A stretch of 64,000 bases of DNA, taken from positions 52,715 to 116,714 of the forward strand of contig NZ_AMZN01000026.1 of the NCBI RefSeq assembly GCF_000331535.1, given 5' to 3'. The notes beneath the pieces are model-generated. The model was not told where the DNA came from, searched no databases, and saw only the letters and a program-made list of their open reading frames with translations. Below, in pieces: positions 8,526 to 18,776 of this stretch. Position 1 is the first letter of the stretch. Every line of letters begins with the position of its first letter. Made by a program: the position numbers and the translations under genes. This stretch comes from Fulvivirga imtechensis AK7. GTDB lineage: Bacteria; Bacteroidota; Bacteroidia; Cytophagales; Cyclobacteriaceae.

Positions 8526-11423
8526 ATGAAACTAGATATCAACAATTTGGAGCGGTTTGACACCAGACATAACGGTCCGGATGAGCAGCAGATTCAGGAA
8601 ATGTTGGAAGTAGTGAAAGCTAACTCTCTAGAAGAGTTAATCGATCAGACCATTCCTAAATCTATTCGACTAAAAGGCGAACTTAATTTACCTGTTGCTA
8701 AAACAGAGTACAAGTTTCTACACGACTTTAAGAAGTTGGCACAACGGAACAAGATCTTCCGTTCGTACATTGGTACTGGTTATTATAACTGCGTAGTACC
8801 CAATGTGATACTAAGAAATATCCTGGAAAACCCGGGATGGTATACAGCATACACGCCCTACCAGGCCGAAATCGCCCAGGGAAGGCTTGAAGCTTTGATC
8901 AATTTCCAGACCATGATCATCGATCTCACGGGTATGGAAATTGCAAATGCCTCTCTGCTGGATGAAGGCACCGCTGCCGCCGAGGCAATGAGTATGCTGG
9001 CAGGCGCCCGAAAAGGAGCACGCAAGAATGCCAATAAGTTCTTTATTGATGAAAACACTTTCCCTCAAACTATAAGCGTAATCAGGGCAAGGGCAATATC
9101 TATTGGTATTGACCTGGTTGTAGGAGACATAAGGGACCTGGATCTTACCGATCCCGAAATATACGGGGTACTGGTTCAGTATCCTAACAATGATGGGGCC
9201 GTTATCGATCACTCTGCTTTCATTAGCGCTGCTAAGGAACAGGATGTATATGTTGCAGTGGCAGCCGATCTAATGAGTCTGTTGCTATTGACATCACCGG
9301 GTGAAATGGGCGCTGATGTAGTGGTAGGCACCAGCCAAAGGTTTGGCGTGCCCATGGGTTACGGAGGCCCTCATGCTGCCTATTTTGCAACAAAAGATGC
9401 CTTTAAACGTCAGATCCCGGGCAGGATTATCGGTGCATCAGTAGACAGTCAGGGCAATAATGGCTACCGTATGGCATTGCAAACCCGCGAACAACACATC
9501 AGAAGAGAAAAAGCAACCTCCAACATTTGTACCGCACAAGTGCTGCTGGCTGTTATGGCGGGTATGTATGCCGTTTATCACGGGCCGAAAGGTCTGAAGA
9601 AAATCGCCACCAGAATACATGGCCTCACACAACTGCTCAATAAAGGTTTGGAGGATCTTGGTTATGAGCAATTAAATGATCACTATTTCGATACCCTGAA
9701 AATAAAAGTTGGTGATTCGGCTGGTGTGCGCACTCTTGCACTTCAAAGTGAAATGAATTTCCGGTATTTCGACAACTGCGTGGGTATTTCACTTGACGAA
9801 ACCACACGCATTGATGACATAAAAGATATCCTGGACATATTTGCCAGGGCTGCCGGGAAGGCTCTGACAATAGACGTAGAGTCCGAGAGCAAAAACCTGG
9901 CGTTGAGCTGGCCTGATGCTTTAGTCAGAAAATCAGATTACCTGCAGCATCCGATCTTCAACATCCATCATTCGGAGCATGAGATGCTGCGCTATATTAA
10001 AAAACTGGAAAACAAAGACCTTTCTTTGGTTCACTCAATGATCTCGCTGGGCTCTTGTACCATGAAATTGAATGCTACCACTGAGATGATCCCCGTAACC
10101 TGGCCTGAATTTGGCAACATACATCCATTCGCCCCTGAAGATCAGGCAGAAGGGTACCAGACGCTATTCGAAGAACTAAGTGAGTGGTTGTGTGAGATCA
10201 CAGGATTTGCAGCAGTATCGCTGCAGCCAAATAGTGGCGCACAGGGAGAGTATGCCGGACTGATGGTGATTAAAGCCTACCATGAAAGCAGGGGTGATGG
10301 ACATAGAAATGTAACTTTGATCCCTTCTTCAGCGCACGGCACCAACCCGGCCAGCGCAGTTTTGGCTGGTATGAAAGTAGTTATTGTACGCTGCGATGAG
10401 AAGGGAAACATTGATGTAGAGGATCTGAGAGCAAAGGCAGAGGAAAACAAAGACAATCTTTCTGCCCTGATGGTGACTTACCCTTCTACACACGGTGTAT
10501 TTGAAGAAAGCATTATCGAGATCTGCGATATTATTCACCAAAATGGCGGCCAGGTATATATGGATGGTGCAAACATGAATGCGCAGGTCGGTCTTACAAG
10601 TCCTGCCAACATAGGAGCAGACGTATGCCATCTAAACCTACACAAAACCTTCTGCATCCCTCACGGAGGTGGCGGGCCAGGCATGGGCCCTATTGGGGTA
10701 GCCGAACAACTGAAGCCATTCCTTCCGGGTAATCCGATTGTCAAAACAGGAGGTAAACAAGCCATTGACGCTATTTCCGCTGCTCCCTGGGGTAGTGCAA
10801 GTATCCTGACTATCTCGTATGCATATATTGCTATGATGGGAAGAATGGGACTTAAGGCAGCCACTCAAATAGCCATACTGAATGCTAACTATATCAAAGA
10901 GAAATTGTCCGGCCACTACCCTGTATTATACGCAGGTAAAAACGGCAGATGTGCTCATGAAATGATCATCGACTGCCGTGAGTTCAAGAAAGCAGGAATT
11001 GAGGTAGAAGATATAGCAAAAAGGCTGATGGACTATGGCTTCCATGCCCCAACGGTATCATTCCCGGTAGCCGGAACAATGATGATTGAGCCGACAGAAA
11101 GCGAGGCGCGTGAAGAGTTAGACAAATTCTGCGAAGCATTAATTGAGATCAGAAATGAGATCCGGGAAGTAGAAAACGGTCTGGCTGATAAGGAGAATAA
11201 TGTACTAAAGAACGCCCCTCATACAGCTCCTTTGGTAACGAGCGACAGTTGGGATAAGCCATATAGCAGGGAAAAAGCAGCTTACCCGCTGGCTTTTGTA
11301 AGAGATGCTAAGTTCTGGCCTTCGGTCGGAAGGGTAGATAATGCGTATGGCGACAGAAATCTGGTTTGCAGTTGTTTGCCCTTGGAGGAATACCAGGGAG
11401 ACTCAGAGCCAGTTGAAGCGTAA
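8526..11423 (+). CDS. gcvP: Glycine dehydrogenase (decarboxylating), P-protein
   Basis: The PLP enzyme of the glycine cleavage system; it decarboxylates glycine and passes the aminomethyl group to lipoylated GcvH. It is a single-chain P-protein of 965 residues, the normal size. The N-terminal half ([26 protein letters not shown]) and the C-terminal half are both intact. The PLP lysine lies in [18 protein letters not shown], and GSCTMKLNA is conserved. The frame is open 14 codons upstream, but the ATG at 8526 gives the family N-terminus ([17 protein letters not shown]). The genes for T- and H-proteins are not next to it. A strong bidirectional terminator follows. Confidence 0.97.
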   Translation: MKLDINNLERFDTRHNGPDEQQIQEMLEVVKANSLEELIDQTIPKSIRLKGELNLPVAKTEYKFLHDFKKLAQRNKIFRSYIGTGYYNCVVPNVILRNILENPGWYTAYTPYQAEIAQGRLEALINFQTMIIDLTGMEIANASLLDEGTAAAEAMSMLAGARKGARKNANKFFIDENTFPQTISVIRARAISIGIDLVVGDIRDLDLTDPEIYGVLVQYPNNDGAVIDHSAFISAAKEQDVYVAVAADLMSLLLLTSPGEMGADVVVGTSQRFGVPMGYGGPHAAYFATKDAFKRQIPGRIIGASVDSQGNNGYRMALQTREQHIRREKATSNICTAQVLLAVMAGMYAVYHGPKGLKKIATRIHGLTQLLNKGLEDLGYEQLNDHYFDTLKIKVGDSAGVRTLALQSEMNFRYFDNCVGISLDETTRIDDIKDILDIFARAAGKALTIDVESESKNLALSWPDALVRKSDYLQHPIFNIHHSEHEMLRYIKKLENKDLSLVHSMISLGSCTMKLNATTEMIPVTWPEFGNIHPFAPEDQAEGYQTLFEELSEWLCEITGFAAVSLQPNSGAQGEYAGLMVIKAYHESRGDGHRNVTLIPSSAHGTNPASAVLAGMKVVIVRCDEKGNIDVEDLRAKAEENKDNLSALMVTYPSTHGVFEESIIEICDIIHQNGGQVYMDGANMNAQVGLTSPANIGADVCHLNLHKTFCIPHGGGGPGMGPIGVAEQLKPFLPGNPIVKTGGKQAIDAISAAPWGSASILTISYAYIAMMGRMGLKAATQIAILNANYIKEKLSGHYPVLYAGKNGRCAHEMIIDCREFKKAGIEVEDIAKRLMDYGFHAPTVSFPVAGTMMIEPTESEAREELDKFCEALIEIRNEIREVENGLADKENNVLKNAPHTAPLVTSDSWDKPYSREKAAYPLAFVRDAKFWPSVGRVDNAYGDRNLVCSCLPLEEYQGDSEPVEA

Positions 11424-11440
11424 GCTTTAAAATCTATTAC

Positions 11441-11487
11441 AGAAAACAAAAGAAGGTGTCTCAGAAGGGCGCCTTCTTTTGTTTTCT
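11441..11487. terminator. Bidirectional terminator between gcvP and the QC-like gene
   Basis: 18-bp arms at 11441-11458 and 11470-11487 pair with one mismatch around an 11-base loop. A-rich left and T-rich right ends let it act for both convergent genes. Confidence 0.9.
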
Positions 11488-11491
11488 AAAT

Positions 11492-12505
11492 TTATTCGTA
11501 GTATAACACAGCAAGCAAAGTTTGCCCAACAGCCTCCAGTGTTTCCTTACTGATAATATCCATATCATCTTTGTGGCTGTGATGGAAATCTCCAAAATAT
11601 CCGGTTGCAGGATCATAATGGACAATATCGATCATCGGGATGTTGGCATACTTATTTACAAACGAGTGATCATCCGTAATTCCTCCCGGCTGCTTTCTTA
11701 CGAAGTAACTGGAAAAACCCAGCTTTGCCGCCCGGTCCCATACCTTTTCTACTATTGAACGTGCATAATACAATGAGGTATCCTCCATGGGAAACTGTGC
11801 TCCTTTGGCGCCTACCATATCAAGCAAAATGCCATAGTAAGCTGAATACCCCTTTTTGTGCTTGTTTTTTGACCAGTATTGAGAGCCCAGGCACCACCAA
11901 CTGTCCGTACCATTGGCAGGTGCAGTTCTGGTGCTACCCTCGGTTTCACCCCAATCTTCCCCATCAAAAAATATAATATCAATACCTATGTCCGGAGGCC
12001 TATTGGTGCTGATCACACGTGCTACCTCCAGTAAAACTCCTACGCCACTCGCTCCATCGTTAGCACCGGCAATGGGTTCATTAGGTCGCTCCTTATCTTT
12101 ATCTGCAAATGGCCGTGTATCATAATGCGCAGCTAAGAGCACTCTCTTCTTTTTTCCCGGGTTAAAAGAGGCAATTATATTCCTTAGGTATAGCTTCTCA
12201 TTGTCAAAGGTGGTAGCCTCAAATTCCTGAGTTTGCACCTCGGCCCCATAAGACTGTAGTGTAGCAATAAAGTAGTCACCAGCTTCTTTGTGGGCGGCCG
12301 TATTGGGTACCCTGGGTCCCATGTCCACCTGGGTTTTAATGAAATGATAAGCTGAGTCAGGATTAAAGTTAGGCACATTTACCACTTTTTCTACTTGAGG
12401 TTCTTCCTGGGTTACTTCCTTCTTTTTGTCATCTCCACAAGAAATGGTTAAAAAGACAAACAAAAGAAGCAAGCTCCTGTATTTTAAGACACTGTTTAGA
12501 TTCAT
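11492..12505 (-). CDS. Glutaminyl-peptide cyclotransferase-like M28 lipoprotein
   Basis: A 337-residue lipoprotein (signal ending FLTISC, lipidated Cys) of the M28 fold. Zinc-site residues are H in LLAAHYDTRP, D in GANDGASGVG, the Glu-Asp of IIFFDGEDWGE, and H in the C-terminal FHHSHKDDMD. The Glu-Asp arrangement and the ending KETLEAVGQTLLAVLYYE resemble bacterial (type II) glutaminyl cyclases, which form N-terminal pyroglutamate on exported proteins. In Bacteroidota many exported proteins begin with Gln after signal cleavage, and several signal peptides in this window end in AQ, so this would be a fitting role. An ordinary aminopeptidase is the alternative. Confidence 0.82.
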   Translation of the reverse strand: MNLNSVLKYRSLLLLFVFLTISCGDDKKKEVTQEEPQVEKVVNVPNFNPDSAYHFIKTQVDMGPRVPNTAAHKEAGDYFIATLQSYGAEVQTQEFEATTFDNEKLYLRNIIASFNPGKKKRVLLAAHYDTRPFADKDKERPNEPIAGANDGASGVGVLLEVARVISTNRPPDIGIDIIFFDGEDWGETEGSTRTAPANGTDSWWCLGSQYWSKNKHKKGYSAYYGILLDMVGAKGAQFPMEDTSLYYARSIVEKVWDRAAKLGFSSYFVRKQPGGITDDHSFVNKYANIPMIDIVHYDPATGYFGDFHHSHKDDMDIISKETLEAVGQTLLAVLYYE

Positions 12506-12594
12506 TTATATCTCATTTAATAATTTTTGGCTAAAGTAATGATATAATCCCTTAACAACGGAAAACTTTTATCAATAGTTTGTTGTAAAGATTG

Positions 12595-12625
12595 TTTGTA
12601 AAGCAAATAAATTGGTGTATTTTTG
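12595..12625 (+). promoter_or_regulatory. Promoter for the rimP-nusA-infB operon
   Basis: TTTG at 12595-12598, a 19-bp spacer, then TATTTTTG at 12618-12625: a close match to the Bacteroidota sigma-A promoter. Transcription should start near 12632, leaving a leader of about 64 nt that contains the hairpin at 12651-12670. Confidence 0.8.
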
Positions 12626-12650
12626 CATCTGAAATAGAAAACTAAATTCT

Positions 12651-12680
12651 GAGGGGACGCGAGTCCCCTCTTTTTATATT
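12651..12680 (+). terminator. Leader terminator (possible attenuator) before rimP
   Basis: A perfect 8-bp GC-rich stem (GAGGGGAC/GTCCCCTC) with a GCGA tetraloop is followed directly by TTTTTATATTC and more T. It lies between the rimP promoter and the rimP ATG, so transcripts of the operon must read through it. The gene upstream is divergent, so it does not terminate another transcript on this strand. Confidence 0.8.
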
Positions 12681-12695
12681 CTTTTTTCTATAAGT

Positions 12696-13163
12696 ATGGA
12701 GCTGACGGAACAAATAAAAAAGATCGCTGAAAATCATCTGAATGATGAAAGCCATTATATTGTTGACGTTAATATCTCATCTCATAAGGGACCTAAAAAG
12801 GTATTAGTTTTGTTAGATGGAGACAAAGGCGTAACAATTGATGATTGTGCCGATCTCAGCCGTGCTATCGGAGCCGAATTAGAGGATAATAACATCATTG
12901 AAGATGCTTTCAGATTAGAAGTATCCTCCCCCGGTGTGGATTATCCTTTGCAGTCTGTCAGGCAATACAAAAAGAATATTGGTAGAAAAGTAAAAATATC
13001 TTTAAAAGATGATAAAGATATAGTGGGCATTTTAAAAGATGTCACCGAAGAAAAGGTGGTATTAGACCAGGAAGTAAAAAAAGGGAAGAACATCGAATAT
13101 AAAGAGGTAGAGATACCTAGATCAGACATTAATAAAACTATAGTTCAGATTTCATTTAAATAA
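12696..13163 (+). CDS. rimP: Ribosome maturation factor RimP
   Basis: A 155-residue cytoplasmic protein needed for 30S subunit maturation. The N-terminal domain contains VDVNISSHKGPKKVLVLLDGDKGVTIDDCADLSRAIGAEL and the family signature FRLEVSSPGVDYPL. The C-terminal part is the SH3-like domain (RKVKISLKDDKDIVGILKDV). It is the first gene of rimP-nusA-infB, the arrangement seen across bacteria, with a 7-bp gap to nusA. Control by the leader terminator upstream is likely. Confidence 0.97.
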   Translation: MELTEQIKKIAENHLNDESHYIVDVNISSHKGPKKVLVLLDGDKGVTIDDCADLSRAIGAELEDNNIIEDAFRLEVSSPGVDYPLQSVRQYKKNIGRKVKISLKDDKDIVGILKDVTEEKVVLDQEVKKGKNIEYKEVEIPRSDINKTIVQISFK

Positions 13164-13170
13164 AAGAAAA

Positions 13171-14412
13171 ATGGATACCTCTGTATTAATTGAGTCGTTT
13201 GCAGATTTTGCCAAACAAAAAAACATAGACAGACCTACAATGATCCGTATCCTGGAAGATGTGTTCAGGACCATGATAAGAAAGAAATTCGAAACGGACG
13301 AAAATTTTGATATAATTATCAATGCCGACAAAGGCGACTTGGAAATCTGGAGATTCAGAGAAATTGTAGATGATAACTCAGAAGATATCTGGGACCATGA
13401 CAAGATCAGCTTGACCGAAGCCAGAAAAATAGAGCCTGATTTTGAAATTGGAGAGGAAGTGGCAGAAGAGATCACCTTGTATGATTTTGGAAGAAGGGCC
13501 GTAATGACAGCACGCCAGACGTTGATCCAAAAGGTAAAAGACCTGGAGAAGGATATCCTCTTTCAGAAATATAAAGACCTTGTTGGTGAGATCATCAATG
13601 GTGAAGTATATCAGATACTGAGCCGTGAAGTATTGCTCATCGATGCAGAAGGAAATGAAATATCTATTCCTAAGAATGAACAGATACCAAAAGACCGGTT
13701 TAGAAAAGGGGATCAGGTAAGAGCCATCGTTGACAGAGTAGAAATGATCAATGGTAACCCTAAGATTATCCTGTCAAGAACAAGTCCGGTATTCCTTGAA
13801 AGGCTGTTTGAAAGCGAAGTGCCGGAAGTTTATGACGGTCTGATCACAATCAAAAAAGTAGTACGCGAACCTGGTGAAAGGGCCAAAGTAGCTGTTGAAT
13901 CATATGATGACCGCATTGATCCGGTAGGAGCATGTGTAGGCATGAAGGGCTCGCGTATCCACAGTATCGTTCGCGAGCTTCAAAATGAAAATATTGATGT
14001 GATCAATTATACTGATAATCTTGATCTGTACATTACGAGAGCATTAAGCCCTGCCAAGATTTCAAGTATCAAGATCAGTGAAGATGAAGGCCGTGTTTCC
14101 GTGTACCTTAAGCCTGATCAGGTATCATTAGCGATCGGTAAAGGTGGTCAAAACATTAAACTGGCCAGCCGCTTAGTAGGCATGGAAATAGATGTATTCA
14201 GAGAACTCGGAGAATTTGAAGAGGAGGACGTGGATCTGGATGAATTTGCAGATGAAATTGAAGACTGGGTAATCGATGAATTGAAAAGAGTTGGACTCGA
14301 TACAGCAAAAAGTGTATTGGCGCTCAACAAAGAAGAACTTGAAAGAAGAACGGACCTCGAAGAGGAGACTATTGACAATGTGATGAGGGTTCTTAAACAG
14401 GAGTTCGAATAA
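13171..14412 (+). CDS. nusA: Transcription termination/antitermination factor NusA
   Basis: RNA polymerase-binding elongation factor of 413 residues, the short form usual in Bacteroidota. The order is an N-terminal polymerase-binding domain, an S1 domain (EIINGEVYQILSREVLLIDAEGNE), KH1 (DPVGACVGMKGSRIHSIVREL) and KH2 (VSLAIGKGGQNIKLASRL), then an acidic linker and a C-terminal helix-hairpin region. Middle gene of the operon, 7 bp after rimP. In Escherichia coli NusA represses its own operon through leader terminators; the hairpin before rimP makes the same possible here. Confidence 0.97.
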   Translation: MDTSVLIESFADFAKQKNIDRPTMIRILEDVFRTMIRKKFETDENFDIIINADKGDLEIWRFREIVDDNSEDIWDHDKISLTEARKIEPDFEIGEEVAEEITLYDFGRRAVMTARQTLIQKVKDLEKDILFQKYKDLVGEIINGEVYQILSREVLLIDAEGNEISIPKNEQIPKDRFRKGDQVRAIVDRVEMINGNPKIILSRTSPVFLERLFESEVPEVYDGLITIKKVVREPGERAKVAVESYDDRIDPVGACVGMKGSRIHSIVRELQNENIDVINYTDNLDLYITRALSPAKISSIKISEDEGRVSVYLKPDQVSLAIGKGGQNIKLASRLVGMEIDVFRELGEFEEEDVDLDEFADEIEDWVIDELKRVGLDTAKSVLALNKEELERRTDLEEETIDNVMRVLKQEFE

Positions 14413-14453
14413 TAAGTATTTTTTAAAATCATAAAAAAAAGGGATATTTGAGT

Positions 14454-17195
14454 ATGTCAGACGAAAAAACCATGAGGCTTAGTCAGGTCGCCAGAAAACT
14501 TAATGTAGGTCGAACTACTATTATAGATTTTCTTGCTGATAAAGGCTTTGAAGTAGATAGCAGCCCTAATTCTAAGGTAACAAGCGAGCAATTCGCTATG
14601 TTATCTAAAGAATTTGCTGCGTCAGCTTCTGAGAAGAAAGAAGCTTCCGGCCTGACGATCGGGACTAAGCATAATGAACACGTGGTGATTGACAGTGATA
14701 CTGATAGTTCTAAAAAATCAGATGACGAGGAAAATATTCTCATTAAGAACCTTGCAGCAGACAAGAGTAAGGAAGTTAAGGAGCAACCTAAGCAGGAACC
14801 TGCCCCTGAAAAAAAACCTGAGCGGGTGGAACATGAAAAGCCCAAGCTTCAAGGCATAAAGGTACTGGGGAAAATAGATCTCGACAAAAAAAGCAAACCT
14901 GCTGAAAAGGAGGAAGAGCCTAAAAAAGAGGAGCCTCGCAAGGAAGAACCCAAAGAAGTAGAGGCTAAAAAAGAACCGGTACAAGAGGTGAAGGAAGAGG
15001 AAAAACCAGTCGTAAAGACCGAAACTCCTAAGCCGGAGCCAAAAGAAGAAGTAGTGGAGGAAGAGGAAAAATCGCAGCTTATCGAGGCTAAAGCAGATAA
15101 GCTTAAAGGTCTGAAAGTTGTCGGCAAAATAGACCTGCCGGTAGAAAGAGAGAAGAAAAAAGATAAGCCGGTAGCTTCTTCTGACGACCGAAAAGAACAA
15201 AAGAAAAAGAAACGTCCGAGAAAAAGGATACCGCGCCACGAACTGCAGGACAAAGGAAAAGGCAAGAGACCACGCCCGGAAAAGGAAGAACCTTCAGACA
15301 AGGAGATCCAGGATAAGATCAAGGCAACTCTTGCTAAATTAAGCGGCACTAAGAAAAAGAGCTCAGGTTCAAAATACAGAAGAGAGAAAAGATCTGCGAT
15401 AGCTGAGGCTAAGGAGGAGCAGGCGCTTCAGGAAGCACAAGAATCAAAAACACTGAAGGTGACAGAGTTCATCTCAGCCAATGACCTCGCCTCGCTCATG
15501 GATGTATCAGTTAATGATGTGATCTCTACCTGTATGAGTCTTGGTATGTTCGTTTCGATCAACCAACGTCTTGATGCCGAATCAATCACTGTAATAGCAG
15601 ATGAGTTCGGCTATAATGTGGAATTTACCTCAACGGATGATGAAATCGAGGTAGAGGTTGAAGAAGATGCAGAAGAGGACCTGAAGCCACGGGCTCCGAT
15701 CGTTACGATCATGGGTCACGTTGACCACGGTAAAACCTCATTGCTTGACTATATCAGAAGCTCCAAAGTCACTGCAGGTGAAGCCGGTGGTATAACCCAG
15801 CACATCGGTGCTTACGATGTAACCACTGAAAGCGGACAAAAAATAGCATTCCTTGATACACCGGGTCACGAAGCATTTACAGCAATGCGAGCCAGAGGTG
15901 CCAAGGTAACAGATATAGTAATTATAGTAGTAGCTGCCGATGATGATGTTATGCCTCAGACCAAAGAGGCCATCAATCACGCGCAGGTTGCCGGTGTACC
16001 TATTGTAATCGCTATTAATAAAGTTGACAAACCAAATGCTAATCCTGACAAGATCAAGGAAGCACTTTCCAACATCAACATTTTAGTGGAAGATTGGGGA
16101 GGTAAATATCAAAGCCAGGAAATATCAGCCAAGACAGGCCAGGGTGTAGAGGAGTTATTGGAAAAAGTATTGCTGGAAGCAGAGCTACTGGAGCTTAAAG
16201 CCAATCCGGTTAAAAATGCTACGGGTACTGTTATTGAAGCATCTCTTGACAAGGGACGTGGATACGTAGCTACTCTTCTGGTGCAAAACGGCACTATGAA
16301 AGTAGGCGATGTAATACTTGCAGGAGCTTACTATGGCAGAGTGAAGGCCATGTTTGACCATATTGGCAGCAAAATGGACAAGGCAGGCCCATCCACTCCG
16401 GTACTGATGCTGGGATTAGATGGAGCTCCCCAGGCTGGTGATAAGTTCAATGTAATGGAAAGCGACCGTGAGGCTCGTGAAATAGCTACAAAAAGAGAGC
16501 AGATACTTCGTGAGCAAAGCATCAGGACCAAGAAGCACATTACACTGGATGAAATTGGCAGAAGACTTGCAATCGGATCCTTCAAAGAGCTTAATGTCAT
16601 TGTAAAAGGTGACGTGGACGGTTCGGTAGAAGCCCTTTCCGACTCACTGCTTAAGCTTAGCACCGAAGAGATCCAGGTAAATATTATACACAAAGGTGTA
16701 GGACAAATATCAGAATCAGATGTATTGCTGGCCTCGGCTTCCGATGCAGTAATTGTTGGTTTCCAGGTTAGGCCGTCAGGCTCCGCCCGTAAGATTGCTG
16801 ACAATGAAGAAATCGAGATCCGACTATACTCTGTGATCTACGATGCCATTAACGATGTTCGCGATGCAATGGAAGGCATGCTTGATCCTGAAGTGGAGGA
16901 AGTGATCGTTGGTAATGTGGAAGTAAGGGATGTATTTAAAATATCCAAGGTAGGAGCAGTTGCCGGATGTATGGTAACTGATGGATACATCAAGAAAAAC
17001 AACCCTATCCGACTTATTCGGGATGGTATTGTGGTTTACTCCGGTGAAATGGGCCAACTCAAACGTTTCAAAGACGATGTAACAGAAGTGAAAAGTGGAT
17101 ATGAGTGTGGTATAAGCATCAAAAACTTTAATGACATAAAAGAAGGTGATGTCATTGAAAGTTATGAAGAACGCGAAACAAAAAGAAAGCTTTAG
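14454..17195 (+). CDS. infB: Translation initiation factor IF-2
   Basis: GTPase that places initiator tRNA on the 30S subunit. 913 residues from the ATG at 14454; a TTG two codons upstream is in frame but less likely. The N-terminal IF2 segment ([21 protein letters not shown]) is followed by a long Lys/Glu-rich linker (~80-330), then the IF2_N domain and the G domain with G1 [10 protein letters not shown]3 DTPGHEAF and G4 NKVD, then domains II to IV. Last gene of the operon, followed by a terminator. Confidence 0.97.
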   Translation: MSDEKTMRLSQVARKLNVGRTTIIDFLADKGFEVDSSPNSKVTSEQFAMLSKEFAASASEKKEASGLTIGTKHNEHVVIDSDTDSSKKSDDEENILIKNLAADKSKEVKEQPKQEPAPEKKPERVEHEKPKLQGIKVLGKIDLDKKSKPAEKEEEPKKEEPRKEEPKEVEAKKEPVQEVKEEEKPVVKTETPKPEPKEEVVEEEEKSQLIEAKADKLKGLKVVGKIDLPVEREKKKDKPVASSDDRKEQKKKKRPRKRIPRHELQDKGKGKRPRPEKEEPSDKEIQDKIKATLAKLSGTKKKSSGSKYRREKRSAIAEAKEEQALQEAQESKTLKVTEFISANDLASLMDVSVNDVISTCMSLGMFVSINQRLDAESITVIADEFGYNVEFTSTDDEIEVEVEEDAEEDLKPRAPIVTIMGHVDHGKTSLLDYIRSSKVTAGEAGGITQHIGAYDVTTESGQKIAFLDTPGHEAFTAMRARGAKVTDIVIIVVAADDDVMPQTKEAINHAQVAGVPIVIAINKVDKPNANPDKIKEALSNINILVEDWGGKYQSQEISAKTGQGVEELLEKVLLEAELLELKANPVKNATGTVIEASLDKGRGYVATLLVQNGTMKVGDVILAGAYYGRVKAMFDHIGSKMDKAGPSTPVLMLGLDGAPQAGDKFNVMESDREAREIATKREQILREQSIRTKKHITLDEIGRRLAIGSFKELNVIVKGDVDGSVEALSDSLLKLSTEEIQVNIIHKGVGQISESDVLLASASDAVIVGFQVRPSGSARKIADNEEIEIRLYSVIYDAINDVRDAMEGMLDPEVEEVIVGNVEVRDVFKISKVGAVAGCMVTDGYIKKNNPIRLIRDGIVVYSGEMGQLKRFKDDVTEVKSGYECGISIKNFNDIKEGDVIESYEERETKRKL

Positions 17196-17202
17196 AGTAA
17201 AA

Positions 17203-17240
17203 TAGAAAATTAAGAGGGCATCTGCGCCCTTTTTCTATCT
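17203..17240 (+). terminator. Terminator after infB
   Basis: An AGGGC/GCCCT stem with flanking AGAAAA/TTTTTCT pairing and a run of five T closes the rimP-nusA-infB operon. The 219 bases from 17241 to the next gene are AT-rich and hold only a short CACG..CGTG dyad (around 17309-17328) and no clear gene. Confidence 0.8.
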
Positions 17241-17459
17241 TCAATTGCTTGCTTTTGAAATAATTAAATGAATTAATATTAATATTGCGCCTGCTCTGAT
17301 AGCCTTTCACGTGGAAATCCCACCGTGTTAAGTTATTAGAGATAATTTTGTTCTTTTTTTTCTTAAAGAATATTAAAATTGGAGAGTTATTTTTAAATTG
17401 TCCTTTAAATCAATTTTATTTGTTTAAACAAAACCTTACAATTCTAAAAACAATAGGCC

Positions 17460-18212
17460 ATGGAAGAAACCCCGATACAATCGTTTGATACCTGGAACAC
17501 GTGGGCGCAGTATATTGCTTACGGCTTGACCGGCTTAGCAGTTCTTATTTTAATAGGCCATATTTTAAAGTTATCAGCTACCAGCGATTCAAAGAACAAG
17601 TATGACTATATAAACCGCAGTGAGATCAATATTTTGATGACTTGCAGCATTCTTGTGATCATAGCTGGAGGACTTTACGCCAACTCATTTATTGCAGAGC
17701 TTGGCATGTTATGGCTTTTCGTAAGGATTTTCGTCACGGTGTCTATGGGCTTAATTATTGGCGTGATCGTACAGAATTTACTTAAATTTTACTATCCTTT
17801 TTATATTGAAAAGCGTTTGAAAAAGCTTAGATATAAGCCACGTATCTCTCCTAAAACCGGTAAGCCTATGAAGCTGTTAAGTGAAGAAGAGGAAGACGTA
17901 TACCTGGATGAAGGTATGCAGGCTGAAGAGGAAATCTATTCAATTGACTACGATGTGTGGGTGGATGAAGAAACCGGATATACTAAAATTGAAAAATATG
18001 CTGGCCACCTTCATGCTCTTCAGTGCCCTGAATGTAATTATCAAACTTTTAGAGTAGCCAGAGAAGAGATATTGAAGTCACCATCTTCAACCGAAGAAGG
18101 TGAGTTAATGAAACACTTCGAGTGTGGTTACTGTGGCTATAAAGCCAAAAAGAACTACAAAATTGCTATGTTAAATGATACTAAACAATCTGAAGAAACT
18201 GCCACTGCATGA
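17460..18212 (+). CDS. Membrane protein with C-terminal zinc ribbon
   Basis: I do not recognise this 250-residue protein. Three membrane segments are visible (about 17-38, 56-78 and 83-103). After them comes a basic stretch (KRLKKLRYKPRISPKTGKPMK), then an acidic region (EEEEDVYLDEGMQAEEE), then a likely zinc ribbon with paired cysteines CPECNYQTF and CGYCGYKAKK, about 40 residues apart. The soluble part is probably cytoplasmic. It stands alone with its own terminator. Many small Bacteroidota membrane proteins of this design have no assigned role. Confidence 0.85.
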   Translation: MEETPIQSFDTWNTWAQYIAYGLTGLAVLILIGHILKLSATSDSKNKYDYINRSEINILMTCSILVIIAGGLYANSFIAELGMLWLFVRIFVTVSMGLIIGVIVQNLLKFYYPFYIEKRLKKLRYKPRISPKTGKPMKLLSEEEEDVYLDEGMQAEEEIYSIDYDVWVDEETGYTKIEKYAGHLHALQCPECNYQTFRVAREEILKSPSSTEEGELMKHFECGYCGYKAKKNYKIAMLNDTKQSEETATA

Positions 18213-18239
18213 TAAACTGATACTAAATAAATAACCAGG

Positions 18240-18270
18240 GAGGTGCCTTTTAAGGCACCTCTTTTTTTTG
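18240..18270 (+). terminator. Terminator after the zinc-ribbon membrane protein
   Basis: GAGGTGCC/GGCACCTC stem with a TTTTAA loop region, followed by eight T. From 18271 to 18776 (506 bases) I see no convincing gene. The first 400 bases have no recognisable motif and the last 100 are very AT-rich. Confidence 0.9.
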
Positions 18271-18776
18271 GATGAGGCAGAAAAGATGGGGACCTGAGGA
18301 GTCAAAAGTTTGGCCTGCTTTACACCTCACCCATCACAGGCTGAAATACTGGCATGGCAAAATCGTCCTCTCCTCCCTTGCTCCGCTAAAAGCCTTACGA
18401 AGACAAGAAAAGGAGAGGGATGTACAGACCGTAGTAGAACTACCATTCACTTTCCATCTCGTTCTCGGCAAGCTTGTTAGTTTAAAAAAAAACCATATCC
18501 CCATCCCAGATATCGATTGAAATCCTTACTCCCCCGCATTTCAGCTTAATTCCTAAAAAACCTGGAATGATCGTGTATCGTCCATACTCTAACTTTTATC
18601 ACCAAAATTACTCCAACTGAATTGTGCTCATTCCCTCCGAATGTGAATGGAGTGCAGAAAAACAGAATAGGTGTTAAAAAATTAATATATTATTTTTTTA
18701 TTTTATGAAACTTAACTATTTTCGAATTTTATTTTCAAATATTTTTCTTGTTAAAATTATATTTTTATTTACTATC

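Noticed and set aside
18272..18520. 82-codon open frame with His/Lys-rich product after the zinc-ribbon gene
   Set aside because: It begins at a terminator T-run, has no start context or motif, and the composition looks like translated non-coding DNA.
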